NCBI GenBank assembly: GCA_017474385.1
Contig: JAFVHU010000054.1
Coordinates: forward strand, 1 to 39,711
Length of the DNA stretch: 39,711 nt
Source of the DNA: Afipia sp.
GTDB taxonomy: Bacteria; Pseudomonadota; Alphaproteobacteria; Rhizobiales; Xanthobacteraceae
Reading direction: 5' to 3'
The translations under genes were made by a program, and so were the position numbers. Below, in pieces: positions 5,995-13,144 of the stretch (within the stretch, counting starts at the first letter, position 1; every line of letters starts with the position of its first letter). A model generated the notes under the pieces. That model worked only from the letters and a program-made list of their open reading frames with translations, did no database searches and was not told the origin of the DNA.

Positions 5995-6291
5995 ATGCTC
6001 TACGATCCGAAGTGGGAAAAGAACTCCGAGACCAAGACCGATCCGTTCTCGCTGGAGAGCCTGATTGCGTGGCTGGAGAAGCAGCCAGCGGACAAGGCAT
6101 ACAACTTCTGCGACAAGCAGAATTGCCTGATCGCGCAATACCTCCAGGCCGCAGGCGTTGAGCAGTACGAACTGTCGTCAGCCGAAGTGGCGAGCCTCGG
6201 GTGGATGCAGATCGTGAATCCGAAAGCGTATGTGCCGACCTTCGGCGCCGCTCTCGAACGCGCACGCGCCGCCCTCGCTGATCGCGCCTGA
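5995..6291 (+). CDS. 98-aa hypothetical protein
   Basis: Strong AAGGAG 9 nt before the ATG. The segment WLEKQPADKAYNFCDKQNC, followed by LIAQYLQA, resembles small phage/alphaproteobacterial proteins of unknown role that carry a W-L-x-x-Q-P-x-x-x-x-Y-x-F-x-D/N-x-x-x-C motif. Soluble, helical. Confidence 0.75.
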   Translation: MLYDPKWEKNSETKTDPFSLESLIAWLEKQPADKAYNFCDKQNCLIAQYLQAAGVEQYELSSAEVASLGWMQIVNPKAYVPTFGAALERARAALADRA

Positions 6292-6329
6292 TTTCCCGTT
6301 CCTCCTAATCACAGCAAGGGTCCGCGATC

Positions 6330-6506
6330 ATGCGATCAATTCTATTTCGTTCCGCGATGATGGCAGCCGCTGTGGCGCATATGGCTGGTCCGGCCACAGA
6401 GAAAGCCGCCTATCCGAAGCCGGGTCAGACCAAACTCAAGCGCCTCACCCAACGGTCACCCGACCGGTCGAAGAAGCAGTATCTGCTAAAGGGCGTGCGG
6501 CCATGA
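6330..6506 (+). CDS. 58-aa basic hypothetical protein
   Basis: ATG 6330 with AAGGG about 9 nt upstream; the stop TGA (6504-6506) overlaps the next ATG. The N-terminal 22 residues are hydrophobic/Ala-Met rich and could be a weak signal or membrane anchor; the rest is strongly basic (KLKRLTQRSPDRSKKQYLLK). It may be an anchored nucleic-acid- or membrane-interacting peptide. No family known. Confidence 0.6.
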   Translation: MRSILFRSAMMAAAVAHMAGPATEKAAYPKPGQTKLKRLTQRSPDRSKKQYLLKGVRP

Positions 6507-6661
6507 CGACACTATGGATCGCGCTCGGCATCTATCTCGCCCTTGGCGTAGCAACCTCCTGGATCGGCTCGCGAGACATGATCGCTGAGAAGTGGTGGGC
6601 CTGGATCGCCATCGTGTTCGTGTGGCCGATGTTCTGGTTCGCGCTGTTCAGGGGGCGATGA
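6503..6661 (+). CDS. 52-aa two-helix membrane protein
   Basis: Two transmembrane segments (residues about 4-22 and 30-48), with a short GSRDMIAEKWW linker and a basic end. It overlaps the preceding gene by four bases. It lies far from the lysis cassette in the early arm, so a holin role is not supported. Small membrane protein of unknown function. Confidence 0.68.
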   Translation: MTTLWIALGIYLALGVATSWIGSRDMIAEKWWAWIAIVFVWPMFWFALFRGR

Positions 6662-6662
6662 C

Positions 6663-6995
6663 ATGCTGAACCGGGATGAACTTATCCAGTTGATGAAATC
6701 CGGCTATGCCTTGGACGTTTCGGCCGAGGTAATAGCTGATAGGATTCTGGCGACGGTGACGGTGGCAGACGAAGTTGGCTGGCTCATTGAGCTTGCCGAC
6801 AAGCAAGGGGTCCCTTCCTACCATCAACTGGAATACGACGACGACTGGACTTCGGACGCGAACAAGGCTCTCCGCTTCGCGCGCCGTGAGGATGCGCAGG
6901 CTTACATTGATCACATAGGCTGGACGGAGCCGAAGCCAGTCGAACACATGTGGCCCGCTGCCTCTCTGCAAGAGTCAGGAGCCCAGCATGAGTGA
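6663..6995 (+). CDS. 110-aa hypothetical protein
   Basis: GGGGGCGATGAC precedes the ATG. Contains an acidic YDDDW stretch and ALRFARREDAQAYIDHIG, a motif common in small phage proteins of unknown role where such an A-R-x-E-D-A segment precedes an aromatic turn. Soluble. Confidence 0.75.
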   Translation: MLNRDELIQLMKSGYALDVSAEVIADRILATVTVADEVGWLIELADKQGVPSYHQLEYDDDWTSDANKALRFARREDAQAYIDHIGWTEPKPVEHMWPAASLQESGAQHE

Positions 6996-7770
6996 CAAGC
7001 CCGTCACCCTACCTCGCCTGGCCGTCGATCCCGATGAACGCGAAGGCTATGAGTGGAACGCGCACATCGTTGAGGCCGATCGCCCACACATGCGCGTCTG
7101 CTTCATGTCGAATGGCCCGAATTCTGAGGCCTACGCCGAGTTGCTGGTCACTGCCGCGAATGAGCGTCCTTCGCTCCTCGCCCAACTCGCGGCGGCGCGG
7201 GGTGCGCTGGAGAAGGCAAACAATTTCATCGTGGACCGCTATGGCGCCGGCTGTTCAACAAATACAGAACTTGAGGTTCTTCTTTCGGAAATCGGCGCCG
7301 TTCTAGTATCGGCCAACGACTGTGACGTCTGCGGTGGCGATTGCTCGGCCGCAAACCCTCCGGTGATGAACTGTCCACGCGCGCAGGAGCCTGCGGGGCA
7401 GAGCGAGGCGCACCCGCTTGCGTCGGTCGCGACGGCGGGGCTTGGCTCCGCGGCCGTGGATTGGGAAAAGCTGTGGGCTGATTGCGTTGCCGCATGGGAA
7501 AGTCAGACCAGCCAGCCTTACTCGACCGACGCGCTTGAGCATGTCATCATAACCGTCGAATCTGCCCTTTTCCCCGCAGGTAGTGCGTCACCGGGCGTGA
7601 CGGGCGGAGTCGTCGCATGGCAATACAAGGATAGCTGGAAAGACCATTGGTCTACCTGCAACGAGCGTCCAGCCAGCGCAAAGCATAGACAGGTTCGCCC
7701 GCTCTACGCCCACCCCACCGTGAAGGTGAGCGGGGACGCCGCAGAGATGCGTTCGGAGGACTTGAAATGA
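6988..7770 (+). CDS. 260-aa composite hypothetical protein
   Basis: Starts inside the previous gene (8-bp overlap) with AGGAG before the ATG. N-terminal 100 residues: HIVEAD and AELLVTAANERPSLLAQLAAARGALEKA, as in phage proteins that track early-arm growth. Middle: a Cys cluster (CDVCGGDC...C) able to bind zinc. C-terminus: a WQYKDSW...YAHP segment typical of phage Ead/Ea22-like accessory proteins, where VAWRYK...PLY is common. It looks like a mosaic of small accessory domains. Function unknown. Confidence 0.75.
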   Translation: MSDKPVTLPRLAVDPDEREGYEWNAHIVEADRPHMRVCFMSNGPNSEAYAELLVTAANERPSLLAQLAAARGALEKANNFIVDRYGAGCSTNTELEVLLSEIGAVLVSANDCDVCGGDCSAANPPVMNCPRAQEPAGQSEAHPLASVATAGLGSAAVDWEKLWADCVAAWESQTSQPYSTDALEHVIITVESALFPAGSASPGVTGGVVAWQYKDSWKDHWSTCNERPASAKHRQVRPLYAHPTVKVSGDAAEMRSEDLK

Positions 7771-8273
7771 CAAAGTCCTCATCGATCATTGATCGATTTT
7801 GGAAGAAAGTTGATCGTCGTAGCGACGACGACTGCTGGAATTGGCTCGGATGCAAGGACCGCCCGAACGGCTACGGCACAATGTATGTCGATGGCCGGCA
7901 TCGACGGGCAACACGCATCTCTTGGGAGATGCACAACCGGCGCCCGTTCCCGAGCGGGATGGACGCGTGTCATACTTGCGACAATCCAGCGTGTGTGAAC
8001 CCTCGCCACATCTGGCCCGGCACGCGACTCCAGAATGTCATGGATGCAGTGAGCAAGGGGCGCCAGCAGCCGCCCGTTCTATTTGGCGCGGATCACCCTC
8101 AAGGCGGAAAGACGCACTGCAAGCTCGGGCACGCTTTCACCGAAGAAAACACAAGGATAACCACTAAGGGGTTTCGCGAATGCCGGGCTTGCCGGCAAAT
8201 GCTGCGCGCCAAGTATGCAGCACAGGACGCCGCCATCCGCGCCCTTCCGCTCACCCCGGAGGGCCGGTCGTGA
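7767..8273 (+). CDS. HNH endonuclease
   Basis: 168 aa. HNH_3-type domain at residues about 20-95: CWNWLG, GYGTMYVDG, RISWEMHNR, then CHTCDNPACVNPRHIWPGT with the His/Asn/His set and zinc cysteines (68, 71, 76). A second Cys/His cluster (118-143, HCKLGH...CRACR) is a zinc-ribbon-like tail often attached to these enzymes. Such proteins are free-standing homing-type or nicking endonucleases of phages. GGAGG stands 8 nt before the ATG, which overlaps the preceding stop. Substrate unknown. Confidence 0.92.
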   Translation: MTKSSSIIDRFWKKVDRRSDDDCWNWLGCKDRPNGYGTMYVDGRHRRATRISWEMHNRRPFPSGMDACHTCDNPACVNPRHIWPGTRLQNVMDAVSKGRQQPPVLFGADHPQGGKTHCKLGHAFTEENTRITTKGFRECRACRQMLRAKYAAQDAAIRALPLTPEGRS

Positions 8274-8470
8274 GCGAGCAACTAACATACGGCGAACGAT
8301 TGCTTCTCGCTATTCTTGCAAGAGAATCGCAGGACGATTTCGATACCGTGGCAGATCGCGTTCTTGTCGGTCGCGGGCTCGCGGAGCGCTTCGGCGTCGG
8401 CCAGATCCGCATCACCGACGCCGGCCGCGCCGCCCTTGCGGTGTCAGAACGTGAGGCCGACCGTGGCTGA
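8270..8470 (+). CDS. 66-aa hypothetical protein (GTG start)
   Basis: GTG at 8270 overlaps the HNH stop (GTGA). The final third (RITDAGRAALA) is the end of a winged-helix-like fold common in small phage proteins (x-I-T-x-x-G-R-x-A-L/V-x). Possibly a small DNA-binding accessory protein; unproven. Confidence 0.68.
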   Translation: MSEQLTYGERLLLAILARESQDDFDTVADRVLVGRGLAERFGVGQIRITDAGRAALAVSEREADRG

Positions 8471-9233
8471 GAACAGCAAGATCGAGTGGACGACGCACAC
8501 GTTCAACCCATGGATCGGCTGCACGAAGGTGTCGCCGGCATGCGACCACTGCTACGCGGAGGCCATGATGGACACCCGCTATGGGCGCGTCCGTTGGGGT
8601 GCCGGCGAGGACAGGCAGCGCACATCAGCGTCTAACTGGGCGCTTCCTCGTCGTTGGAACAAAGCGGCGCCGATGGAAGGTATCCGCCCATTTGTCTTTT
8701 GCGCCTCGCTGGCCGACGTTTTCGATAACGAGGTTGACCCGGCGTGGCGCCGCGATCTGTTCACACTGATCGGACAGACGCCCAATTTGGTTTGGCTACT
8801 TCTCACGAAGCGGATCGGCAACGTCTTGAAGATGACCGATCCGGCAGCCTGCAACCCTCTCCTGCCCAGCAACGTTGGTATCGGTGCGACCCTAGCCAAT
8901 CAGGAAGAGTATGACCGCGACCGCATGAAACTGGCCGATGTCGCCCGTGTGTGTCAGCCACTATTCACCTTCGCCAGCATCGAGCCGATGCTTGGCCCGG
9001 TCATTCTCGACAAGAACGCGCCTGACTGGATCATCTGCGGCGGCGAGAGCGGACGCGGCGCACGCGAGATGGATCCGCAGTGGGCTCGCGATCTACGTGA
9101 CGGGGCCCGTCGTTTCGGCCGCGCTTTCTTCATGAAGCAGATGACCGGCAAGAAGCCGATTCCTGACGACCTGCTGGTGCGGCAATTCCCCACCCCGCGA
9201 GTGTCCTCCCCCGACCGATCAGGTGACGCATGA
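8463..9233 (+). CDS. DUF5131 / phage Gp37-Gp68 family protein
   Basis: 256 aa from GTG 8463, overlapping the previous stop by 8 bp. N-terminus KIEWTTHTFNPWIGCTKVSP, then ACDHCYAE, gives Cys20, Cys27 and Cys30 (C-x6-C-x2-C), followed by RFVFCASLADVFD-like and FASIEPMLGP, WIICGGESG motifs characteristic of this family. The cysteine set suggests an iron-sulfur cluster and a radical-SAM-like barrel. Many mycobacteriophages and proteobacterial phages carry it, and its reaction is not established. In this window it sits next to a DNA methyltransferase, which may hint at DNA or nucleotide modification. Confidence 0.92.
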   Translation: MAENSKIEWTTHTFNPWIGCTKVSPACDHCYAEAMMDTRYGRVRWGAGEDRQRTSASNWALPRRWNKAAPMEGIRPFVFCASLADVFDNEVDPAWRRDLFTLIGQTPNLVWLLLTKRIGNVLKMTDPAACNPLLPSNVGIGATLANQEEYDRDRMKLADVARVCQPLFTFASIEPMLGPVILDKNAPDWIICGGESGRGAREMDPQWARDLRDGARRFGRAFFMKQMTGKKPIPDDLLVRQFPTPRVSSPDRSGDA

Positions 9234-9781
9234 GCCAGCGCGATTCCGGCTACGAGCGCAAAGAGCGCGACCTGTACGAGACGCCGGCATGGGTGACAGA
9301 GGCGCTGATCCCGCACTTGCCTCGACGGCCTCTCGCGATTTGGGAGCCGGCATGCGGCGGCGGGAAGATGGTTGACGCCCTTGTAGATGCCCTGCCCGAC
9401 ACCATCGTCACCGGCACCGACATCGCGGCCGGTCGTGACTTCCTTGTGGGAGAGCCAGCGGTTGTCAGAGCCGATGCGATCATCACGAACCCTCCGTATG
9501 AATTTGCCACTGAGTTTGTCCGGCGAGCGCTTGGCAGCGTGCCGAAACACGGCGTGGTCGCCATGTTGCTGCGGACTGACTTTGACCACGCGAAGACACG
9601 CTCGCATCTCTTCGCCAAGCATCCCGCTTTCGCAAAGAAGGTTGTCCTAACCAAGCGCATCAAGTGGTTCGAGGGTTCCAAGGGGCAGCCGTCATTCAAC
9701 CACGCCTGGTTCATCTGGGACTGGACACACGAGGGACCGCCTACCCTCGCCTACGGCCCGCAATCTGGGGGTGCCGAGTGA
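9230..9781 (+). CDS. DNA adenine methyltransferase-like protein
   Basis: 183 aa. SAM-binding motif I WEPACGGG (38-45), motif II acidic residue in GTDI (64), and catalytic NPPY (87-90). This is the order of the gamma-class N6-adenine methyltransferases, here as a short version without a separate target recognition domain. It overlaps the DUF5131 gene by four bases. Likely role: self-methylation of phage DNA against restriction, or regulation; the target sequence cannot be read from this. Confidence 0.88.
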   Translation: MSQRDSGYERKERDLYETPAWVTEALIPHLPRRPLAIWEPACGGGKMVDALVDALPDTIVTGTDIAAGRDFLVGEPAVVRADAIITNPPYEFATEFVRRALGSVPKHGVVAMLLRTDFDHAKTRSHLFAKHPAFAKKVVLTKRIKWFEGSKGQPSFNHAWFIWDWTHEGPPTLAYGPQSGGAE

Positions 9782-10191
9782 CGAAGGCGGACCATGTCCC
9801 GGAGCATGTGCTTGCCGCGTTCGAGAGCGAGCCGCACCTATCGATGCCCAAGCTGGCGAAGGTCATGAAAATTGACCGCGCGACGCTGGGGAAGCATCGC
9901 GAAGCCGGGAACCTGCCGGTGCATATCAAGGGGACCGGGCTTGAGCGCCGGCATTACGTCTGTACCCTTGGTGACGTAGCCGAATTCTACCGCCGCACGG
10001 GTGAAGCATGTCAGTCTTCAGAGTCAAAAACTCGCCCTATTACCAGTTCGATTTCCAGATCAAAGGTCATCGGTTTTACGGTTCGACCGAAGAACGGAAT
10101 GAACGTAAAGCTAAGGAAGTCGAGACCGCGAAGCGCGCCGAAGCCAAGCGCATCGTTGACGACGCCGTCGCAACCGGACGGAGGCCTCTAA
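9778..10191 (+). CDS. Excisionase-like HTH protein overlapping integrase
   Basis: 137 aa from GTG 9778 (GTGA overlap with the methyltransferase stop). Residues about 8-75 form an HTH/MerR-like module (MPKLAKVMKIDRATLGKHRE...GLERRHYVCTLGDVAEFYRR), the type found just upstream of phage integrases as Xis or directionality factors. The last 61 codons run out of phase through the first 184 bp of the integrase gene; this tail is basic and low in hydrophobics. Similar overlapping tails occur in relatives as I remember them, but the tail may be incidental. Confidence 0.7.
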   Translation: MTKADHVPEHVLAAFESEPHLSMPKLAKVMKIDRATLGKHREAGNLPVHIKGTGLERRHYVCTLGDVAEFYRRTGEACQSSESKTRPITSSISRSKVIGFTVRPKNGMNVKLRKSRPRSAPKPSASLTTPSQPDGGL

Positions 10192-11177
10192 CCGTGGAGG
10201 TCGCATGCGACAACTGGTGGAGCGAGGTTGGCCAGCACGGCAGTGACCCCGACCTGAAGCGCGCTCTCGACTGGCTCAAGGGCCAGATCGGCCCGCGCGT
10301 GGCCCTGCACGATATCACTGACAGCATCGTGACAGCCGCCGTTGAGGCCCGCCGCAAGCATGTAAAGCGCTCCGGCCGCGACGCCAACGGCAAGCAGCTT
10401 TTCAAGCCGCTTAGCAATCGCACGGTCAACAAGACCGTGACCTCCCTCCTCAGCCGTGTATTCACGCGGGCCAAAGAAAACTGGAACGCCACGATCCTGC
10501 GCGAGCCGGACTGGCGGAAGCACTGGCTTCCTGAGCGCAAGCGCCCAATCCGTGAGATCACCGCAGCTGAGGAAAAGCGGATCGACGCGGTCGAGAGCAA
10601 GGACTTCGCGGAGCTTCGCGAGTTCGCTGCGCTGATGGGTCTGCGGCGCAAGGAACTGCTGCTGAGGTGGCCCCAGGTCGATTTCGACATGGCCGTCATT
10701 CGGATCATCGGCAAGGGCGGGAAGCCGGCCACCATTCCCCTGCCCCGTCGAGCCTACGAGATCCTCTGGGGGCTGCGCGGCAACCACGAAACTTCCGTGT
10801 TCACGTTCGTGGCCGAGCGCACCCGAAAGTGCCCCAAGACCGAGGTCAAATTCGTCAAGGGTGATCGGTACCCAATGACCTACTTCGGGATTGGGACGAA
10901 CCGGCGCCGCAAATGGGCTAAGGCGGGCGTAGATGCGCGTTTGCACGATCTGCGCCACACGACGGGCATGCGCACTCTGCGCACCACGGGCAACCTGAAG
11001 CTCGTTCAGAAGCTCTTGCGGCACACGGACATCAAGACCACCTCCCAGTTCTATACCGACGCCGATCTGGACGATATCCGGGCCGGTATGGAGGCGACCG
11101 CCAAGAGCACGGAATCCCAGAAAAAGTCCCAGACAGAAAATTTGGATGCCGCTAACAACTTGAAGGACAAGGCATAA
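10008..11177 (+). CDS. int: Tyrosine-family site-specific integrase
   Basis: 389 aa. N-terminus SVFRVKNSPYYQFDF is a typical arm-binding opening; core-binding helices cover about 60-160. The catalytic set is complete: Arg213 (GLRRKE), Lys236 (GKGGK), His313-x-x-Arg316 (LHDLRH), His339 (LLRHTD) and Tyr349 (FYTDAD). It integrates the circular phage genome at attB and, with Xis, excises it. attP follows 20 bp after the stop and consists of a tRNA 3' end. GGGTGAAGC precedes the ATG. Confidence 0.96.
   Translation: MSVFRVKNSPYYQFDFQIKGHRFYGSTEERNERKAKEVETAKRAEAKRIVDDAVATGRRPLTVEVACDNWWSEVGQHGSDPDLKRALDWLKGQIGPRVALHDITDSIVTAAVEARRKHVKRSGRDANGKQLFKPLSNRTVNKTVTSLLSRVFTRAKENWNATILREPDWRKHWLPERKRPIREITAAEEKRIDAVESKDFAELREFAALMGLRRKELLLRWPQVDFDMAVIRIIGKGGKPATIPLPRRAYEILWGLRGNHETSVFTFVAERTRKCPKTEVKFVKGDRYPMTYFGIGTNRRRKWAKAGVDARLHDLRHTTGMRTLRTTGNLKLVQKLLRHTDIKTTSQFYTDADLDDIRAGMEATAKSTESQKKSQTENLDAANNLKDKA
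11111..11134 (+). repeat. attP left arm-type sites (TCCCAGA x2)
   Basis: AATCCCAGA (11113-11121) and AAGTCCCAGAC (11124-11134), inside the 3' end of int. The same two words occur in the same orientation at 11367-11390 on the other side of the tRNA-derived core. They are probable binding sites for the integrase N-terminal domain. Confidence 0.72.
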
Positions 11178-11196
11178 GCGATGCGCGAACCAAGTC

Positions 11197-11241
11197 TTTC
11201 GATTCCGAGGGTCGGGAGTTCGAATCTCTCCGAGTGCGCCA
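11197..11241 (+). other. attP core: 3' end of a tRNA gene
   Basis: From an anticodon-loop-like TTTCGAT (11197-11203), through a 5-nt variable loop GGGTC, T-stem GGGAG/CTCTC around T-loop TTCGAAT (11219-11225), acceptor strand CGAGTGC, discriminator G and encoded CCA (11239-11241). No 5' half exists upstream: the bases there do not pair, so this is not a functional tRNA but the identity segment restoring the host tRNA on integration. The anticodon position reads TCG (tRNA-Arg) if class I numbering is right; the isotype is tentative. Confidence 0.85.
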
Positions 11242-11428
11242 TTGGAAATCACCCCAAAAGTACTGGAATTACTGAGCTTCTCGCCAATTCTTGGCGTGGA
11301 GCGAATCGCCCCCGCTGTGAGAACGCAAGAGGATCAAAGCATTCGCTAGTTCGTGCTAGCGGACGCAAAGTCCCAGACGGAATCCCAGACCCGTTCCCGC
11401 TCCTCCCCCTCCAGCTTCGGAGGGCGGC
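11242..11428. other. Non-coding attP right flank
   Basis: 187 bp between attP core and the J-domain gene. Holds an inverted repeat CGCTAG-TTCGTG-CTAGCG (11344-11361) and the right arm-type repeats. No gene is evident. Confidence 0.6.
11367..11390 (+). repeat. attP right arm-type sites (TCCCAGAC x2)
   Basis: AAGTCCCAGAC (11368-11378) and AATCCCAGAC (11381-11390), matching the two words in the int 3' end. With the left pair they bracket the core asymmetrically (about 65 bp and 126 bp away), as lambda P and P' arms do. Confidence 0.72.
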
Positions 11429-12034
11429 ATGAGCGGCGCAGAGGCCTTTCCACTCCAGTGGCCCGATGGCTGGCCGCGCACTGTCTCATGGAAGCGCGAG
11501 AGCGACAGCAAGTTTGGAGGCAAGACCTATGGTCTGACCATGGGGCGCGCCCGAGACCAGTTGATTGCGGAGCTTACGCGCTTGGGCGCCCGCAGCGTGG
11601 TCATCTCCTCGAACGTTCGCCTGCGCCTTGATGGCCTACCCTACAGCGACCAGCGCAAGATCGATGAGCCCGGCGTCGCCGTCTACTTCGTACTGAAGAA
11701 GCGTCCGATGGTGATGGCGGTCGATCGTTATTCGTCCGTCGCCGGCAATATGCGGTCCCTCACACTCGCCATCGAAGCCATGCGCCAGCTCGAGAGGCAT
11801 GGCGGCGGCACGATGATGGAGCGAGCCTTCACTGGCTTCGCCGCAATCGCGCCTCCCGACTGGAAGAAGCCTTGGCGTCAGGTGTTCGGCGTCGAGCTGA
11901 ACTGGTCGGGCGACCTAGCTGCCCTCTATCGCGAGAAAGCCCGCAACCGCCACCCAGACGCGGGCGGCAGCGACCAACTCATGGCCGAATTGAACGTGGC
12001 CTACGCCGAGGCAAAGAAGGAACTCAACACATGA
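11429..12034 (+). CDS. J-domain protein (C-terminal DnaJ domain)
   Basis: 201 aa. Residues about 155-201 are a J domain ending, with HPD at 175-177 in ARNRHPDAGGSD. Residues 1-150 are a phage-specific domain (MGRARDQLIAELTRLGA, VISSNVRLRLDG, DRYSSVAGNMRSL, AIEAMRQLERHGG) that I associate with phage proteins of this build. GGAGGGCGGC precedes the ATG. J domains recruit DnaK, so it may direct host chaperone to a phage complex such as replication. It directly follows attP, so it would lie at one prophage end after integration. Confidence 0.88.
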   Translation: MSGAEAFPLQWPDGWPRTVSWKRESDSKFGGKTYGLTMGRARDQLIAELTRLGARSVVISSNVRLRLDGLPYSDQRKIDEPGVAVYFVLKKRPMVMAVDRYSSVAGNMRSLTLAIEAMRQLERHGGGTMMERAFTGFAAIAPPDWKKPWRQVFGVELNWSGDLAALYREKARNRHPDAGGSDQLMAELNVAYAEAKKELNT

Positions 12035-12270
12035 CCCCCGCCCTCCGCAAATCCCTCCTCAAGCTCAGATCGCACCCGAAGCACTTCGGCACGGCGAACA
12101 CGATGATCGCCCAGTGCGACAGCAAGGAGAAGGACGCCGAGCAACACGCTCAGTTCGCCAAGAACGCCCGTCGCCTGCAGATCGCGCAGGCAGGCCAGCC
12201 CGTCACCATCAAGTCGCCGGCCGAGATCGCAGCCACGTTCGCGCTCGGTCAGGTGCTCGATCTTCAGTAG
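12031..12270 (+). CDS. 79-aa hypothetical protein
   Basis: ATGA overlap with the J-domain gene. Basic N-terminus (RKSLLKLRSHPKHFG), helical middle and a hydrophobic end (AATFALGQVLDLQ). Soluble; no family recognised. The coupling suggests it is co-expressed with the J-domain protein. Confidence 0.7.
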   Translation: MTPALRKSLLKLRSHPKHFGTANTMIAQCDSKEKDAEQHAQFAKNARRLQIAQAGQPVTIKSPAEIAATFALGQVLDLQ

Positions 12271-12288
12271 CAACCAAGGGAGACAACT

Positions 12289-12903
12289 ATGGACGTTCAA
12301 CTCGTTGAAGCTGATCGGAAGGAAGCCCGCGAACTGTATCGCAAGTACAAGGAACACTCCTCGTACTCAAAGCCCATCGATTGGGAGATACAGCGCACCT
12401 ATCAACTGCTCGCCCAGGGCAAGACGATCATCAAGGCTATCGAAAGCGTGCGCCTTGCGGGCCTGAACGACAAGGGCTTGCCGAAGCTGGCACTGGGACC
12501 GGCCAGCGCTGAGGCGTGCCATATCCGTCGTGAGCAGAACGGTTCGATGATCATGGCGCCCGAAACCCGTTGGTGGGGTGCGCGGCCAACCAGGCAGTTC
12601 AGGTTTGCTCAAGAGACGTTCGTTTTCCCGCGTGAGACGTTCCCTATCGCAACTTGGGACGCCACCAAGCGCCTCACCCAAGATGAACATCGGGCGATGA
12701 CACCAATCGTTCCGATCCACCTGCGGCCCAAGCGCGGCCTGGAGAACTATCACGTCCTCTGGGAAGCCGAATGGGAGCGTGTTGTCCCGAAGGACCCGTT
12801 CTTGCTGCGCCGGATCGGCAAAGGCGACCTGTGGCTGGTCTGCGCCCACTGGGACCTCACCGAGGTTGAGCGCGCCGCACTCGCCACGCGCATTCCCGTC
12901 TGA
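12289..12903 (+). CDS. 204-aa hypothetical protein
   Basis: AAGGGAGA ribosome binding site. N-terminus is helical and basic (EARELYRKYKEHSSY); the rest alternates strands with many aromatics (WWGARP, FPRETFP, PIHLRP, NYHVLWEAEW) and ends in a WLVCAHWDLTEVERA segment. The IHLRPK...YHVLWEAEW pattern is familiar from uncharacterised phage/alphaproteobacterial proteins. Function unknown. Confidence 0.78.
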   Translation: MDVQLVEADRKEARELYRKYKEHSSYSKPIDWEIQRTYQLLAQGKTIIKAIESVRLAGLNDKGLPKLALGPASAEACHIRREQNGSMIMAPETRWWGARPTRQFRFAQETFVFPRETFPIATWDATKRLTQDEHRAMTPIVPIHLRPKRGLENYHVLWEAEWERVVPKDPFLLRRIGKGDLWLVCAHWDLTEVERAALATRIPV

Positions 12904-12938
12904 GCTTCACAGTCAGCATTCGAGATTGAGGAACTGAA

Positions 12939-13118
12939 ATGGCGACGAAACGCGAGAACGAAGCTGGCAACATGGCTGAGAAGGAAATTCCCGGTCAGCT
13001 TGAATATTACGAGGGCCGCTTGAGAAGGGTTGTCGATCCTCGCCGTACCGGCTGGTGGCGCTTCAACGAGCACTACGATCGGGATGGCTATTGCGACAAC
13101 CCGGCTCGCGGCTACTGA
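12939..13118 (+). CDS. 59-aa hypothetical protein
   Basis: ATG 12939 with GAGGAACT ahead. Charged N-terminus, then EYYEGRLRRVVDPRRTGWWRF and a C-terminal DRDGYCDNPARGY that repeats the look of many small phage leader-arm proteins. Clean intergenic spacing on both sides supports it. Confidence 0.66.
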   Translation: MATKRENEAGNMAEKEIPGQLEYYEGRLRRVVDPRRTGWWRFNEHYDRDGYCDNPARGY

Positions 13119-13144
13119 CCCCGGCAACCTCTAGGAGAGACCAC

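Noticed and set aside
11181-11241. A complete tRNA gene after the integrase
   Set aside because: Only the part from the anticodon loop to CCA fits; bases upstream do not pair into anticodon, D or acceptor stems, so it is an attachment site.
10188-11252. Long minus-strand frame antisense to the integrase
   Set aside because: Integrase catalytic residues prove the plus frame; the antisense frame is a by-product of GC-rich codon bias.
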